Source: Corynebacterium jeikeium
Lineage (GTDB): Bacteria > Actinomycetota > Actinomycetes > Mycobacteriales > Mycobacteriaceae
Assembly: GCF_000738265.1 (NCBI RefSeq)
Contig: NZ_JFCQ01000001.1
Span: forward strand, 248,001-312,000
Length of the DNA stretch: 64,000 nt
Direction of reading: 5' to 3'
Shown here in pieces: positions 56,443 to 64,000 of the stretch. The notes beneath the pieces were generated by a model. That model was not told the origin of the DNA. It ran no database searches and saw only the letters and a list, made by a program, of their open reading frames with translations. The position numbers were made by a program, and so were the translations under genes. How positions within the stretch are numbered: position 1 is the first letter of the stretch; each line of letters begins with the position of its first letter.

Positions 56443-57366
56443 CTATTCCTGGTTCCGCTCACGCAAAACAGCCTCGTAAAGCTCGCGCTTGCTGGCACCG
56501 TGGAGCTTCGCCACGTCCCCAGCGGCCGTCTTTAACCGCTCCCCCTCTGCGACCTTCAGCTCTACCAGTTCCACCAGGGCCTCCACATCCAGTTCCGCAT
56601 CGCCATCCCCGGATTCCGCCGCCGAATCGATGACCACACAGATCTCCCCCTTCACGCCGTCCGCTGCCCACGTGGCCAGCTCCGCCAGCCCGCCGACCTT
56701 CACTTCCTCAAAGGTCTTTGTCAGCTCCCGGCATACCGCGGCCTGTCGCCCATCGCCTAGCTCTTCGGCCGCAGCCTGCAGGGTCTTTGCCAGCCTGTGC
56801 GGGGATTCGAAGAAGCAACCGGCGTAGGGGGCGTCAATAAAAGAACGGAAGAACGACCGCCGAGCGCCATCCTTGCGCGGGGCGAAGCCCAGAAAGGCGA
56901 AGTGCCCCACCCCCAGGCCCGACAGCGCCAAGGCGGTCGGCACGGCGGAAGGACCCGGCAGGCACGTCACCGGGACACCAGCGCGGCGGGCGGCGACAAC
57001 CAGGGGAAAGCCAGGGTCAGAGACAGAGGGCATGCCGGCGTCCGTAACAACCAACACGCGGCGGCCCTGTTCGGCCTGCTCTACGAAGAACTCCGCGCGC
57101 TCGGCCTCGTTGTGATCAAAGTTGGAATAGATCCGGCCGGCGATTGTTACCCCCAACGTATCCGCCAATGCGCGGGTACGGCGGGTATCCTCTGCTGCGA
57201 TGATGTCCGCACTGGCCAGCGCATCGATCAGCCGCAGAGACGCATCCAGCGGATTACCCAACGGCGTGGCCGCCAAGATGATCCCGCCCGACGGCAACGG
57301 GCGACGGTCGGCCGCCCGGCTAAGCAGCTCATTGGCATCTACGGAAGCATCTACGGAATCACTCAT
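56443..57366 (-). CDS. rsmI: 16S rRNA (cytidine-1402 2'-O) methyltransferase
   Basis: Methylates C1402 in the decoding centre. The ATG at 57366 (M-S-D-S-V-D) gives 307 residues; the longer frame overlaps the promoter of pmt. The tetrapyrrole-methylase fold shows ATPLGNPLDASLRL, AAEDTRRTRALAD, VVTDAGMPSVSDPGFPLV and FESPHRL. The divergent arrangement with pmt is conserved in corynebacteria and mycobacteria. Confidence 0.95.
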   Translation of the reverse strand: MSDSVDASVDANELLSRAADRRPLPSGGIILAATPLGNPLDASLRLIDALASADIIAAEDTRRTRALADTLGVTIAGRIYSNFDHNEAERAEFFVEQAEQGRRVLVVTDAGMPSVSDPGFPLVVAARRAGVPVTCLPGPSAVPTALALSGLGVGHFAFLGFAPRKDGARRSFFRSFIDAPYAGCFFESPHRLAKTLQAAAEELGDGRQAAVCRELTKTFEEVKVGGLAELATWAADGVKGEICVVIDSAAESGDGDAELDVEALVELVELKVAEGERLKTAAGDVAKLHGASKRELYEAVLRERNQE

Positions 57367-57426
57367 AACCGCCAGTATGCCCGGCACTGCACCCGCTTGT
57401 CCGCCGCTTCTACTACAGTTAGCTCC

Positions 57427-59022
57427 GTGCCCTCGACAATGACTACTGACCAGCAAGCCATCCATGGAAGTGACGCGCCCGCCGTCAGCGATTCGACGGG
57501 CTCCGATCACTCGCGGACTTTCGCTTTTACGCGGTGGAAGGGCATTCTGGTCTCCTTGGGCATCCTGGGTGCTCTCAGTCGCCTATTGATGCTGCACCGT
57601 CCGACGGATGCCGGCACGCCTATCTTTGACGAGAAGCACTATGTGCCACAGGCGTGGCAGGTAATGCAAAGCTGGGACAACCCATTCATCGGTGGTATCG
57701 AGGACAACCCGGGTTATGGCCTGGTCGTTCACCCGCCCCTCGGCAAGCAGATCGAGGCCATCGGCATGATTCTGTTCGGCTACACGCCGTGGGGTTGGCG
57801 CATCATGGCCGCACTCCTCGGTGTGGCTGCAATCCTGCTGATCGCCGCCACGGCGCGCCGGATCACGAGGTCGGATCTGGTCGGGCTTTTCGCGGGCGTT
57901 ATCGCCCTGTGCGACGGCATATTGTTCGTCACCGGGCGCTCGGGAATGCTTGACCACTTCCAGGTCTTCCTGCTGTGCCTGGTCGCGTATTGCGCGGTGC
58001 GCGATGCCGAGCAGATGGAGCAGCGCTTCCAGCACGTATGGGCCACCGACCGCATCCACGAATCCGACTTTGGCCCCCGCATGGGTTACCGCTGGTGGCG
58101 CTTCGCCGCGGGTGTGGGTCTGGGCCTCGCGTTGGCTGTGAAGTGGAATGGTCTTTATTACATGGCCTTTTTCGGGCTGACGATCGTTGCGGTTGATTTT
58201 TTTCGACGCCGCCGTTTCGGCGTCCAGCGCCCCCTTGCTGGCACCGCGATTTTCGATGCACTGCCTTCCTTCTTCTCCGTAGTCATCGTCCCCGTGATCC
58301 TCTACGTGATCAGCTGGCGCGCATGGTTTGCCTCGGAGACGGGCGTGTTCCGCCACGCGGTGGAATCGGAGCAGTATACGAAGACGACCGGCGACTGGTT
58401 CTGGTCCTTCCTGCCCGACGTAGTGCAGAACTTCATCTACTACCACGTGTCCGTCATGCGCTTTCACACGGAGCTGACGAACTCCAACGGCCACCACCAC
58501 AACTGGGAATCCAAGCCCTGGTCCTGGCTGGTGTCTAGCCGTTCGCTGCTGTACTACAACCCCTCCAGTGACGAGGGAGTACGCAAGGTCATCCTGCTGG
58601 TCGGCACCCCTGCAATTTGGTGGTTCTGCGTACCGGCGATTCTGTGGGGTCTGTGGTGCCTGATCGTGCATAAGGATCGCCGCTGGGTCATTCCCACCAT
58701 CGGTTTCGCCGCCGGCTTCCTTCCCTGGCTCGTCAACCTGGATCGCCAGATGTACCTGTTCTACGCGGCGAACCTGGTGCCGTTTTTGGCCATCGCTATT
58801 GCGATGGCGCTGGGACAACTCCTGCGCTGGGAAAAGCCGGAGGTTCCCAACCCCTATTCCTCGCCGAAGACCTTTGTGAAGGCCCGCCCCGGGCAGCTGC
58901 TGGTCGTCGTGTACCTCATGCTGGTGGTCTGGAACTTCCTGTACTTCCTGCCGCTGTACATCGGCGCGCCACTGTCTGATTCCGCCTTCGACATGCGCAT
59001 GTGGCTGCCGTCCTGGCGCTAG
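57427..59022 (+). CDS. pmt: Dolichyl-phosphate-mannose-type protein O-mannosyltransferase
   Basis: Adds mannose from polyprenyl-phosphate mannose to secreted proteins as they cross the membrane. GTG at 57427 gives 531 residues; ATG at 57439 is the alternative. Neither has a ribosome-binding site, but TACAGT ends eight bases before the GTG, which fits a leaderless mRNA. The GT39 signatures are IFDEKHYVPQAWQ, with the catalytic Asp-Glu pair in the first loop, HPPLGKQIEAIG, and GLALAVKWNGLYYMAFF. About ten membrane helices are present. Divergent from rsmI. Confidence 0.92.
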   Translation: MPSTMTTDQQAIHGSDAPAVSDSTGSDHSRTFAFTRWKGILVSLGILGALSRLLMLHRPTDAGTPIFDEKHYVPQAWQVMQSWDNPFIGGIEDNPGYGLVVHPPLGKQIEAIGMILFGYTPWGWRIMAALLGVAAILLIAATARRITRSDLVGLFAGVIALCDGILFVTGRSGMLDHFQVFLLCLVAYCAVRDAEQMEQRFQHVWATDRIHESDFGPRMGYRWWRFAAGVGLGLALAVKWNGLYYMAFFGLTIVAVDFFRRRRFGVQRPLAGTAIFDALPSFFSVVIVPVILYVISWRAWFASETGVFRHAVESEQYTKTTGDWFWSFLPDVVQNFIYYHVSVMRFHTELTNSNGHHHNWESKPWSWLVSSRSLLYYNPSSDEGVRKVILLVGTPAIWWFCVPAILWGLWCLIVHKDRRWVIPTIGFAAGFLPWLVNLDRQMYLFYAANLVPFLAIAIAMALGQLLRWEKPEVPNPYSSPKTFVKARPGQLLVVVYLMLVVWNFLYFLPLYIGAPLSDSAFDMRMWLPSWR

Positions 59023-59053
59023 CCCCCTGACTTGGCTGTCGGGGTCTGTCGGG

Positions 59054-59842
59054 CTATTCCCAGTCGCGCGGGCGGGGCTCCCCTACCGCATACGTAGAGT
59101 TGCGCCGCGCATCGCTGGGGCTGAAATTGATCGGTTGTGCCATCAGCGCTCGCAGCGACTGGCGTAATGGCATGAACACGTTCTGCCGGCCAGCCCAAAC
59201 CACGACCAATGCCAACACCGCCGCCAAGTGAACCAGCAGCAGCCAAAGGGCGCTCAAATCCCCTGCTTCGCTGATCAGGCCCAGCACGATCTCACGGGTT
59301 GCGAAGCCGACTCCGAAAGCCCAGATAGCCAAGTAGATGGGCAAAATCGCAGAGGCCACCTTGGGGCGCCAGGCAGCCCACAGCAGACCTCCAGCCAGGG
59401 CGAAACGCATCGCCGCTGCGTCTGAGACCAGGTGTAGCTGGGACGAGGTGGCGTCATCCTCAATAGGCACCCCAAACAGCAGCGACACGCCCCACAAAAC
59501 ATAAAGCACCGCAACGGCCACTAGAGCTGCGCGGCCGAGCACGAAGGGCAGTTGGCGGCGGCGAAGGCCTACGTTGATCTGGGGATCCTGATCGGCCTGC
59601 GCCAAGACCTGTTCGACCAGCGCGGCTTTGCGGTCGTCGCTATCTTCCGCGGAGCGCACCTGTTCCCCATTGGACGGCGCCGCGGCCAGGTTCAGGTTGC
59701 GTCCAAGCGCGGTGATGGTTGCATACCAGCGCTGGCAGTCCTCGCACCCGGCTAGGTGCGCGTCGACGAGGTCGTCGGACAGCGCAGCGGACTCGCCATC
59801 CAGGCGTGCGGACATAGAGGTTCTAACCTCTTGACAGTCCAT
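59054..59842 (-). CDS. Zinc-finger (zf-HC2) multipass membrane protein, anti-sigma-like
   Basis: A 262-residue protein with an N-terminal anti-sigma-type zinc-binding domain (MDCQEVRTSMSARLDGE, then DAHLAGCEDCQ: Cys, His-x3-Cys-x2-Cys). About five or six membrane helices follow (RAALVAVAVLYVLWGVSLLF, FALAGGLLWAAW, ALWLLLVHLAAVLALVVVW). Such domains usually sequester ECF sigma factors, but none is encoded nearby. It may have lost that partner, regulate one elsewhere, or sense envelope state by itself. Confidence 0.8.
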   Translation of the reverse strand: MDCQEVRTSMSARLDGESAALSDDLVDAHLAGCEDCQRWYATITALGRNLNLAAAPSNGEQVRSAEDSDDRKAALVEQVLAQADQDPQINVGLRRRQLPFVLGRAALVAVAVLYVLWGVSLLFGVPIEDDATSSQLHLVSDAAAMRFALAGGLLWAAWRPKVASAILPIYLAIWAFGVGFATREIVLGLISEAGDLSALWLLLVHLAAVLALVVVWAGRQNVFMPLRQSLRALMAQPINFSPSDARRNSTYAVGEPRPRDWE

Positions 59843-59873
59843 TCGCTTTCCCGTCCGTTTACGTGTTCAGACC

Positions 59874-60296
59874 TCAGCCGAAGCGGGACAGAGCCTTATC
59901 TAGGCTTGCTCGCCCCGCGCCGAAAACAACAATCATCATAAGGGAGACCACCAGCAGCATGACAAACTCCATGCCCCCGTCAGCCACGAAAAACCCGTTG
60001 GACCAGTGAACGAAGTACAGGATAAGCGCGCTGTAGATCACGAACAGCCCAGCAACAGCGGTAGTCAGCAGTCCGACGATCAGCATTGCCCCACCGAGCA
60101 TCTCCAGGATTGCAGCCGCCCAGGCGCTGATTTTCGGCTGCGGAATGTGCAGGCGCTCGAAGGTAGCGACAGTGCCCGTCACTCCGTTCATGCCGTCGAT
60201 AAAAACTTTCTTCCAGCCGTGGGCAATGAAAATCACGCCGGTGACTAGGCGCACGAAGAGCAGTGCCGTGTCACGGGCAGCAGGGTGGTTCAGCAT
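59874..60296 (-). CDS. DoxX family membrane protein
   Basis: A 140-residue, four-helix membrane protein. The start (AARDTALLFVRLVTGVIFIAHG) carries the conserved R and H-G of DoxX proteins. ILEMLGGAMLIVGLLT and YFVHWSNGFFV continue the pattern. In mycobacteria DoxX partners thiosulfate sulfurtransferase and SodA in a redox complex; here only the fold is evident. It lies between glpR and the zf-HC2 gene, all on the minus strand, with short gaps. Confidence 0.82.
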   Translation of the reverse strand: MLNHPAARDTALLFVRLVTGVIFIAHGWKKVFIDGMNGVTGTVATFERLHIPQPKISAWAAAILEMLGGAMLIVGLLTTAVAGLFVIYSALILYFVHWSNGFFVADGGMEFVMLLVVSLMMIVVFGAGRASLDKALSRFG

Positions 60297-60311
60297 ACGC
60301 GGCGATCACGC

Positions 60312-61712
60312 TTAAACGGCACGGATGCCCGAGCGGGAATCGATGAACTCTTCGTCGCCGTCGACCACGGTCGAGCGTGTTCCGGCTGCGGGGGCAGCAC
60401 CGGTACCGTGGGTTCCCTCGTGCAGGTCAAAGAAGTCGCTGCCGTCGGCGTACTCGAGGTTGCTGAAGGCCGGGTCGACCTCATCGGTTTCCAGGATCAC
60501 CGCACCGGGGCGAACCAGGCGGTCCGGCACGCCCAGCTCGTTGTCTTCGGTGTTGCGCACGCCCAGGCGGGCACGGCGCATGCGCACCAGTCGGCGGTGC
60601 CGCAGCTCGCGTTCTTCGATAGCCTGGCGACGCAGCATGACCAGGTAGAACGCGGTGAAGGCGATCATGGCCACGAAGCTCAGCCAGACGGTTCCGCCCA
60701 GGTACATGCTCATGCCGAAGGTCAGCGCGGACAGCGCGAGCAGGACAAAGAGCACCTTCTTGCGGCGGTTCTGCCGCTGCCGCGCCAGCGCAGCCGATGC
60801 GACCGGGTCGTACACGCCACGTCCACGACGGGCCGCCAGGTACTTCAGGTCATCCTCGCTCAGCTCGTCGGAATCCATGAGGATGTCGATGCTCTTGTCC
60901 CGCGGTGCCTCGTCGACATCGTCGACCAGATCTGGTGACGCCTTCACGTCCCCACCACGTACGTACTCAGCAGGAACGGAGGCGTATGCGCGCTGTCGGG
61001 CATCCTTGTCTGTGTCTGAGTCTGTATCTGAGTCTGCGGCTGCGGCTGCGTATTCACCGTCTGCGGCGTCTGCTGCCTCGGCAGTGTCAGCGGACTCGGC
61101 AGCCCCTGCAACCTCGGCAGTGTCAGCGACATCGCGGATGGGCTCGAACTCGCCGGTATCCATCTCATCCTGCGTGGTGTAACGCACTGCCTTGCTCTTC
61201 GTCGCGTTCGCTTCGGCGGCTACAACCTTGTCCTCACCCTCGGAGGCTTCCTCTGCGTCCCCATCAACATCGTCGGCAGAGTCGACAGAGTCGGCAGTGT
61301 CGGCACAGTCAGCAGCGTCAACAACTTCCCCGTCCACGACCTCTGCAGTGTCCGCCGCATCGTCAGCGTCGGCAACCTCCGCAGCGTCATCCGCAGACGA
61401 GCTACCCTTGTTCGCCATAAACGCACGCAGGCCGCGGGACTTGCCAGCCTTCGCAGCAGAATCCTCGTCCTCTAGCAGCACGTATTCCGGCTCCGCCTCG
61501 ACCAGCTCCAGCTCGTCATCATCGGAGGCCATGTACAGCCCCTCTGCGGGCTTGAGCTTGCGCTTTGCCTTGAGGGCACTTCCACCGCGGTGCAGCACCC
61601 GCGTCTCGCCCAGTGCCTGTGCGGTCCGTCGTACGGGTTTTTGGTTGCGCAGCAAAAGCGGCGCCAACAGCACCAGCCAGACGGCGGCGATGAGCAGAAG
61701 GGAGCCGAACAC
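60312..61712 (-). CDS. glpR: GlpR-like membrane receptor of the divisome protein Glp
   Basis: By position and architecture this matches GlpR (SepX in Streptomyces), a membrane protein that binds gephyrin-like Glp and links FtsZ and Wag31 in cell division. The 466 residues have a first helix at the very N-terminus (SLLLIAAVWLVLLAPLLL) and a long cytoplasmic region. Two closely spaced helices lie near 315-365 (VLFVLLALSALTFGMSMY, VWLSFVAMIAFTAFYLVML), followed by a basic R-rich segment. The cytoplasmic region contains about 170 residues dominated by A, D, E and V with imperfect D-A-A-D-T-A-E repeats. The operon with glp and the acetyltransferase supports the assignment. Confidence 0.75.
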   Translation of the reverse strand: MFGSLLLIAAVWLVLLAPLLLRNQKPVRRTAQALGETRVLHRGGSALKAKRKLKPAEGLYMASDDDELELVEAEPEYVLLEDEDSAAKAGKSRGLRAFMANKGSSSADDAAEVADADDAADTAEVVDGEVVDAADCADTADSVDSADDVDGDAEEASEGEDKVVAAEANATKSKAVRYTTQDEMDTGEFEPIRDVADTAEVAGAAESADTAEAADAADGEYAAAAADSDTDSDTDKDARQRAYASVPAEYVRGGDVKASPDLVDDVDEAPRDKSIDILMDSDELSEDDLKYLAARRGRGVYDPVASAALARQRQNRRKKVLFVLLALSALTFGMSMYLGGTVWLSFVAMIAFTAFYLVMLRRQAIEERELRHRRLVRMRRARLGVRNTEDNELGVPDRLVRPGAVILETDEVDPAFSNLEYADGSDFFDLHEGTHGTGAAPAAGTRSTVVDGDEEFIDSRSGIRAV

Positions 61713-61810
61713 GAGTATCAGTTCTCCTGGAGTTTTGCGGGCGACGTGAGAAGTTCAAGTGCTTGCAACGCTACCCTTGCGCGACCGTTATCTGTGGTGC
61801 CACGCCGAGG

Positions 61811-62533
61811 CTAGTTTCGGTTCACAGCCAGCCCCAATACTCCGCTGTTAATGAGCCTGCGCACAACCCCGTCGGGCAGTGATTCCTCCTGAGTCTGCGC
61901 CACCAGCAAATGGTCGCGCCATTCGCCGTTGATGTGCAGGTTACGGCGCAGCTGCCCTTCGACGCGGAAGCCGGTTTTCTCTAGAACTCTTCTGGACGCC
62001 ACGTTGTCAGGCATCACCGTCGCCTCTATCCTGTGCAGTCCAACGACTCGCATCCCCAAGTCCACGCCCAGCGCCACAGCTGCGGTGGCCACCCCGCAGC
62101 CCTGGAACTTCGAATGCACCCAGTAGCCGATCCAGGCATTGGAAACGGTTCCGTACTGGATGTTGCCAAGGGTGAGCTGCCCTGCGAACTGCCCGTCGAC
62201 GTCGATCACCATCGGCACCACAATCCGGTCAGCCGCCAGAGCCTGCAGGTTGTGAAAGCTCCGGCGCCACGCCTGCGGGCTGTGCGCGTGTGCCCAATCC
62301 CCTTCCACTGTCGGCTCGAAGGGCTGCAGCAATTCCTGATCCTTGATGCGCGCAGCGGTCCACTGCGGCCCGTCGGTGGCGCGCACGGGACGCAAGGCCA
62401 CCGGCAGGGCGGCCGTAGGGGCGTCACTAGAAGAAAGAAGATGCCCGCGGCTCAGAACGGTTTGAGTCCGCACCTCGGCGGTAGCAGGAGGCAGTGTGGA
62501 AGAAGCCAGTGCGGCGCGCAGTCGGCTGAGCAC
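61811..62533 (-). CDS. rimJ: GNAT family acetyltransferase, RimJ-like
   Basis: A 240-residue GNAT enzyme of the RimJ/RimL group, which acetylates protein N-termini such as ribosomal protein S5. The acetyl-CoA binding stretch is QGCGVATAAVALGVDLG, and the family end motif NVASRRVLEKTGFRVEGQLRRN is clear. About 45 extra N-terminal residues have no match I recognise. It begins eight bases after the glp stop and precedes glpR. The conserved linkage with a division gene pair suggests, but does not show, a substrate in that complex. Confidence 0.86.
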   Translation of the reverse strand: MLSRLRAALASSTLPPATAEVRTQTVLSRGHLLSSSDAPTAALPVALRPVRATDGPQWTAARIKDQELLQPFEPTVEGDWAHAHSPQAWRRSFHNLQALAADRIVVPMVIDVDGQFAGQLTLGNIQYGTVSNAWIGYWVHSKFQGCGVATAAVALGVDLGMRVVGLHRIEATVMPDNVASRRVLEKTGFRVEGQLRRNLHINGEWRDHLLVAQTQEESLPDGVVRRLINSGVLGLAVNRN

Positions 62534-62540
62534 GGCGGCG

Positions 62541-63854
62541 CTAGTCCTTGTTGCTCAAGAACAGCACATCCACAACCTGTCCCGGCGCGACGTCGGTCAC
62601 GTCGGCCGGCACCACGATCAGGCAGTTCGCCTGGCCATGGCTACCCAGTAGGTGAGTCGGCTCCCCGCCGTTCGCTGCGCCGAGTGGGTCGACCAGGAAC
62701 TCGCGGGTCTCGCGGTCGCGCATCAGCTGGCCACGGATGAAGCCACGGCGCCCCGGTGCAGATGCCAAACCGGCGATAGTGCGGGCGGGCACCACTCGAC
62801 GGGTCGCCTGACGGCGACCGCGGATCAGCTGCACCAGCGGCCGAACCATAACCTCGAACGCCACCAAGGCAGCAGACGGGTTAGCGGGCAGGAGGAATGT
62901 CGGCACTTTATCCTGGCCGAGCGTGCCAAAGCCCATCACAGAGCCGGGGTGCATGGCGACGCGCTGAATGTCCATCTCCCCCATCTCGGAGAGGATCTCG
63001 CGCAGCTCATCACTGGCCGCGCCACCGACGGCACCGGAAATCACGACGATCTCGGAGCGCAGCACCTGGCTTTCGATAACCTCCCGCATCTTGCGCGGCT
63101 CGCCAGCCAGAATGCCTACGCGGTGTACGTCGGCACCGGCCTCGCGCCCCGCGGCTGCCAGCGCATAAGAGTTCACGTCGTAGACCTGGCCCACCGCCGG
63201 ATCGCGGTCGATATCCAGCAGCTCGCGGCCGAAGGAAAGCACTGACATGCGCGGACGAGGGTAAACCAGCACCTTGGAACGCCCCACGGCGGCCAGCAGT
63301 CCCACCTGGGCAGCGCCGATAACTGCGCCTTCCTCTACGACCACGTCGCCCGGCTGTACATCCGAACCCTTGCGGTGGACGAACTCCCCCGAGGCGATCG
63401 CTTCCAGCGGGCGGATTTTGCGCCCTTCCTTTTCCACCCAGTCGAGTGGCAGAACGGCATCGGCCAGGGTCGGCAGGGGCGCACCCATCTCCACCCGCAC
63501 CGCCTGGCGGGGCTGCAGGCGAATCGGGCGCAGGGAACCCGCGGTGACGTCACCGACGATCGGCAGGGTCTCCCGCACGCCACTATTCTGTGCCGAGGTT
63601 TCCGCGTCCGCGTCTTCCAGCTCCCGCGGATCGGCTACATCTCCGCCCCGCGATACAGCCAATGCTTGGCGAATATCCACGCTTCGCACCGCGTATCCGT
63701 CGATTGCGGCCTGGTCGAAACCGGGCAGCGGTTGGGTACCTTCGACCCGTTCCGCGCAGCGCAGCCCCAGGGTCTCGGTGATGGCAATGCGCACAGGCTC
63801 CGGGGTCACCGCCGCGGAGGTAATGATTGCCAGTTGTTCTTCAACCGATCGCAT
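62541..63854 (-). CDS. glp: Gephyrin/MoeA-like division protein Glp
   Basis: A MoeA-fold protein of 437 residues: domain III/I region (about 1-180: LPGFDQAAIDGYAVRSVDI), a MoCF domain (about 195-330) and a C-terminal domain IV. In true MoeA the MoCF active loop reads like SGGVSVGD-x-D; here it is ISGAVGGAASDELRE, lacking that pattern. No other molybdopterin genes are nearby. With glpR downstream this fits Glp, which links FtsZ to the membrane in C. glutamicum, rather than a molybdenum-insertase. Automatic annotation would probably call it moeA. The ATG at 63854 lies 30 bases after galU. Confidence 0.82.
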   Translation of the reverse strand: MRSVEEQLAIITSAAVTPEPVRIAITETLGLRCAERVEGTQPLPGFDQAAIDGYAVRSVDIRQALAVSRGGDVADPRELEDADAETSAQNSGVRETLPIVGDVTAGSLRPIRLQPRQAVRVEMGAPLPTLADAVLPLDWVEKEGRKIRPLEAIASGEFVHRKGSDVQPGDVVVEEGAVIGAAQVGLLAAVGRSKVLVYPRPRMSVLSFGRELLDIDRDPAVGQVYDVNSYALAAAGREAGADVHRVGILAGEPRKMREVIESQVLRSEIVVISGAVGGAASDELREILSEMGEMDIQRVAMHPGSVMGFGTLGQDKVPTFLLPANPSAALVAFEVMVRPLVQLIRGRRQATRRVVPARTIAGLASAPGRRGFIRGQLMRDRETREFLVDPLGAANGGEPTHLLGSHGQANCLIVVPADVTDVAPGQVVDVLFLSNKD

Positions 63855-63884
63855 GAGGGGTTCCCTTCAGCTTGGTAAAGCCTT

Positions 63885-64000
63885 TTAGTTCTCTTGCTCT
63901 AGGCGCTCACGCAGCCAGCTCTTGAGGCTGGGGCCATAGGTCTCATTCTGCAATGCAAAGTCGACGCAGGCACGAATGTACCCGCCGGGGTTGCCCAGAT
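63885..64000 (-). CDS. galU: UTP-glucose-1-phosphate uridylyltransferase, C-terminal part
   Basis: The last 38 codons of a minus-strand gene run off the window edge: LGNPGGYIRACVDFALQNET, then YGPSLKSWLRERLEQEN and stop TAA. This ending is typical of actinobacterial GalU, which makes UDP-glucose for trehalose and wall polysaccharides. It is the upstream neighbour of glp, the usual order in Corynebacterium. The start lies beyond the window. Confidence 0.85.
   Translation of the reverse strand, partial: LGNPGGYIRACVDFALQNETYGPSLKSWLRERLEQEN

Overview
This window is a chromosomal segment of a Corynebacterium, with GC near 60% by eye. The assignment rests on gene content and order. It carries a gephyrin-like glp, an acetyltransferase and a glpR membrane receptor next to galU, an Rpf2-type resuscitation factor, a GT87 mannosyltransferase and a protein O-mannosyltransferase, two tandem pth genes, and the mfd-mazG and DivIC-DUF501-Ppx neighbourhoods. 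I cannot fix the species. There is no prophage, insertion sequence, integron or CRISPR array; this is mostly compact core genome.

Layout. 1-6.8 kb: greA, a gene-poor 0.8 kb stretch with two related inverted-repeat elements, a Bax-inhibitor-1-like membrane protein, a succinate-semialdehyde dehydrogenase, a short-chain dehydrogenase, the NAD(P)HX repair enzyme and the 5' remnant of a photolyase gene. 7-16 kb: an OatA-like acyltransferase, an acyl-CoA dehydrogenase, tRNA-Leu(UAA), ppx, a DUF501 gene, divIC, enolase and a lytic transglycosylase. 15.4-18.9 kb: mntR diverges from a manganese ABC transporter, with a convincing MntR operator between them. 18.9-24 kb: mazG, mfd and tRNA-Gln. 24-32 kb: an MFS gene broken by one in-frame TGA, then glmU, prs, rplY, two pth genes and prfC. 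32-37 kb: an MMPL transporter with a probably leaderless promoter, two TetR genes and a PnuC transporter. 37-42.5 kb: a hydroxyisobutyryl-CoA hydrolase, PPK2, a GT87 mannosyltransferase, serine dehydratase and a small monooxygenase. 42.5-57 kb: an alpha/beta hydrolase, an ABC-F ATPase, ispE, rsmA, rpf2, tatD, an MFS gene, a HAD phosphatase, metG, a BCCT carrier and rsmI. 57-64 kb: pmt, a zf-HC2 membrane protein, a DoxX protein, glpR, an acetyltransferase, glp and the 3' end of galU.

Themes. The genes serve translation quality control (greA, pth x2, prfC, rsmA, rsmI, metG, rplY), envelope growth and division (divIC, lytic transglycosylase, rpf2, glmU, pmt, GT87, glp/glpR, galU) and metal, phosphate and osmotic homeostasis (mnt, ppx, ppk2, BCCT).

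The less ordinary signals are small-scale. They include two elements whose stems differ in sequence but keep pairing, short tandem repeats directly after stop codons at eight loci, four convergent gene pairs overlapping by exactly four bases, a leucine-anticodon tRNA without the long variable arm, and a PPK2 with an acidic/serine/lysine tail. All positions were read by eye; no search or folding program was run.
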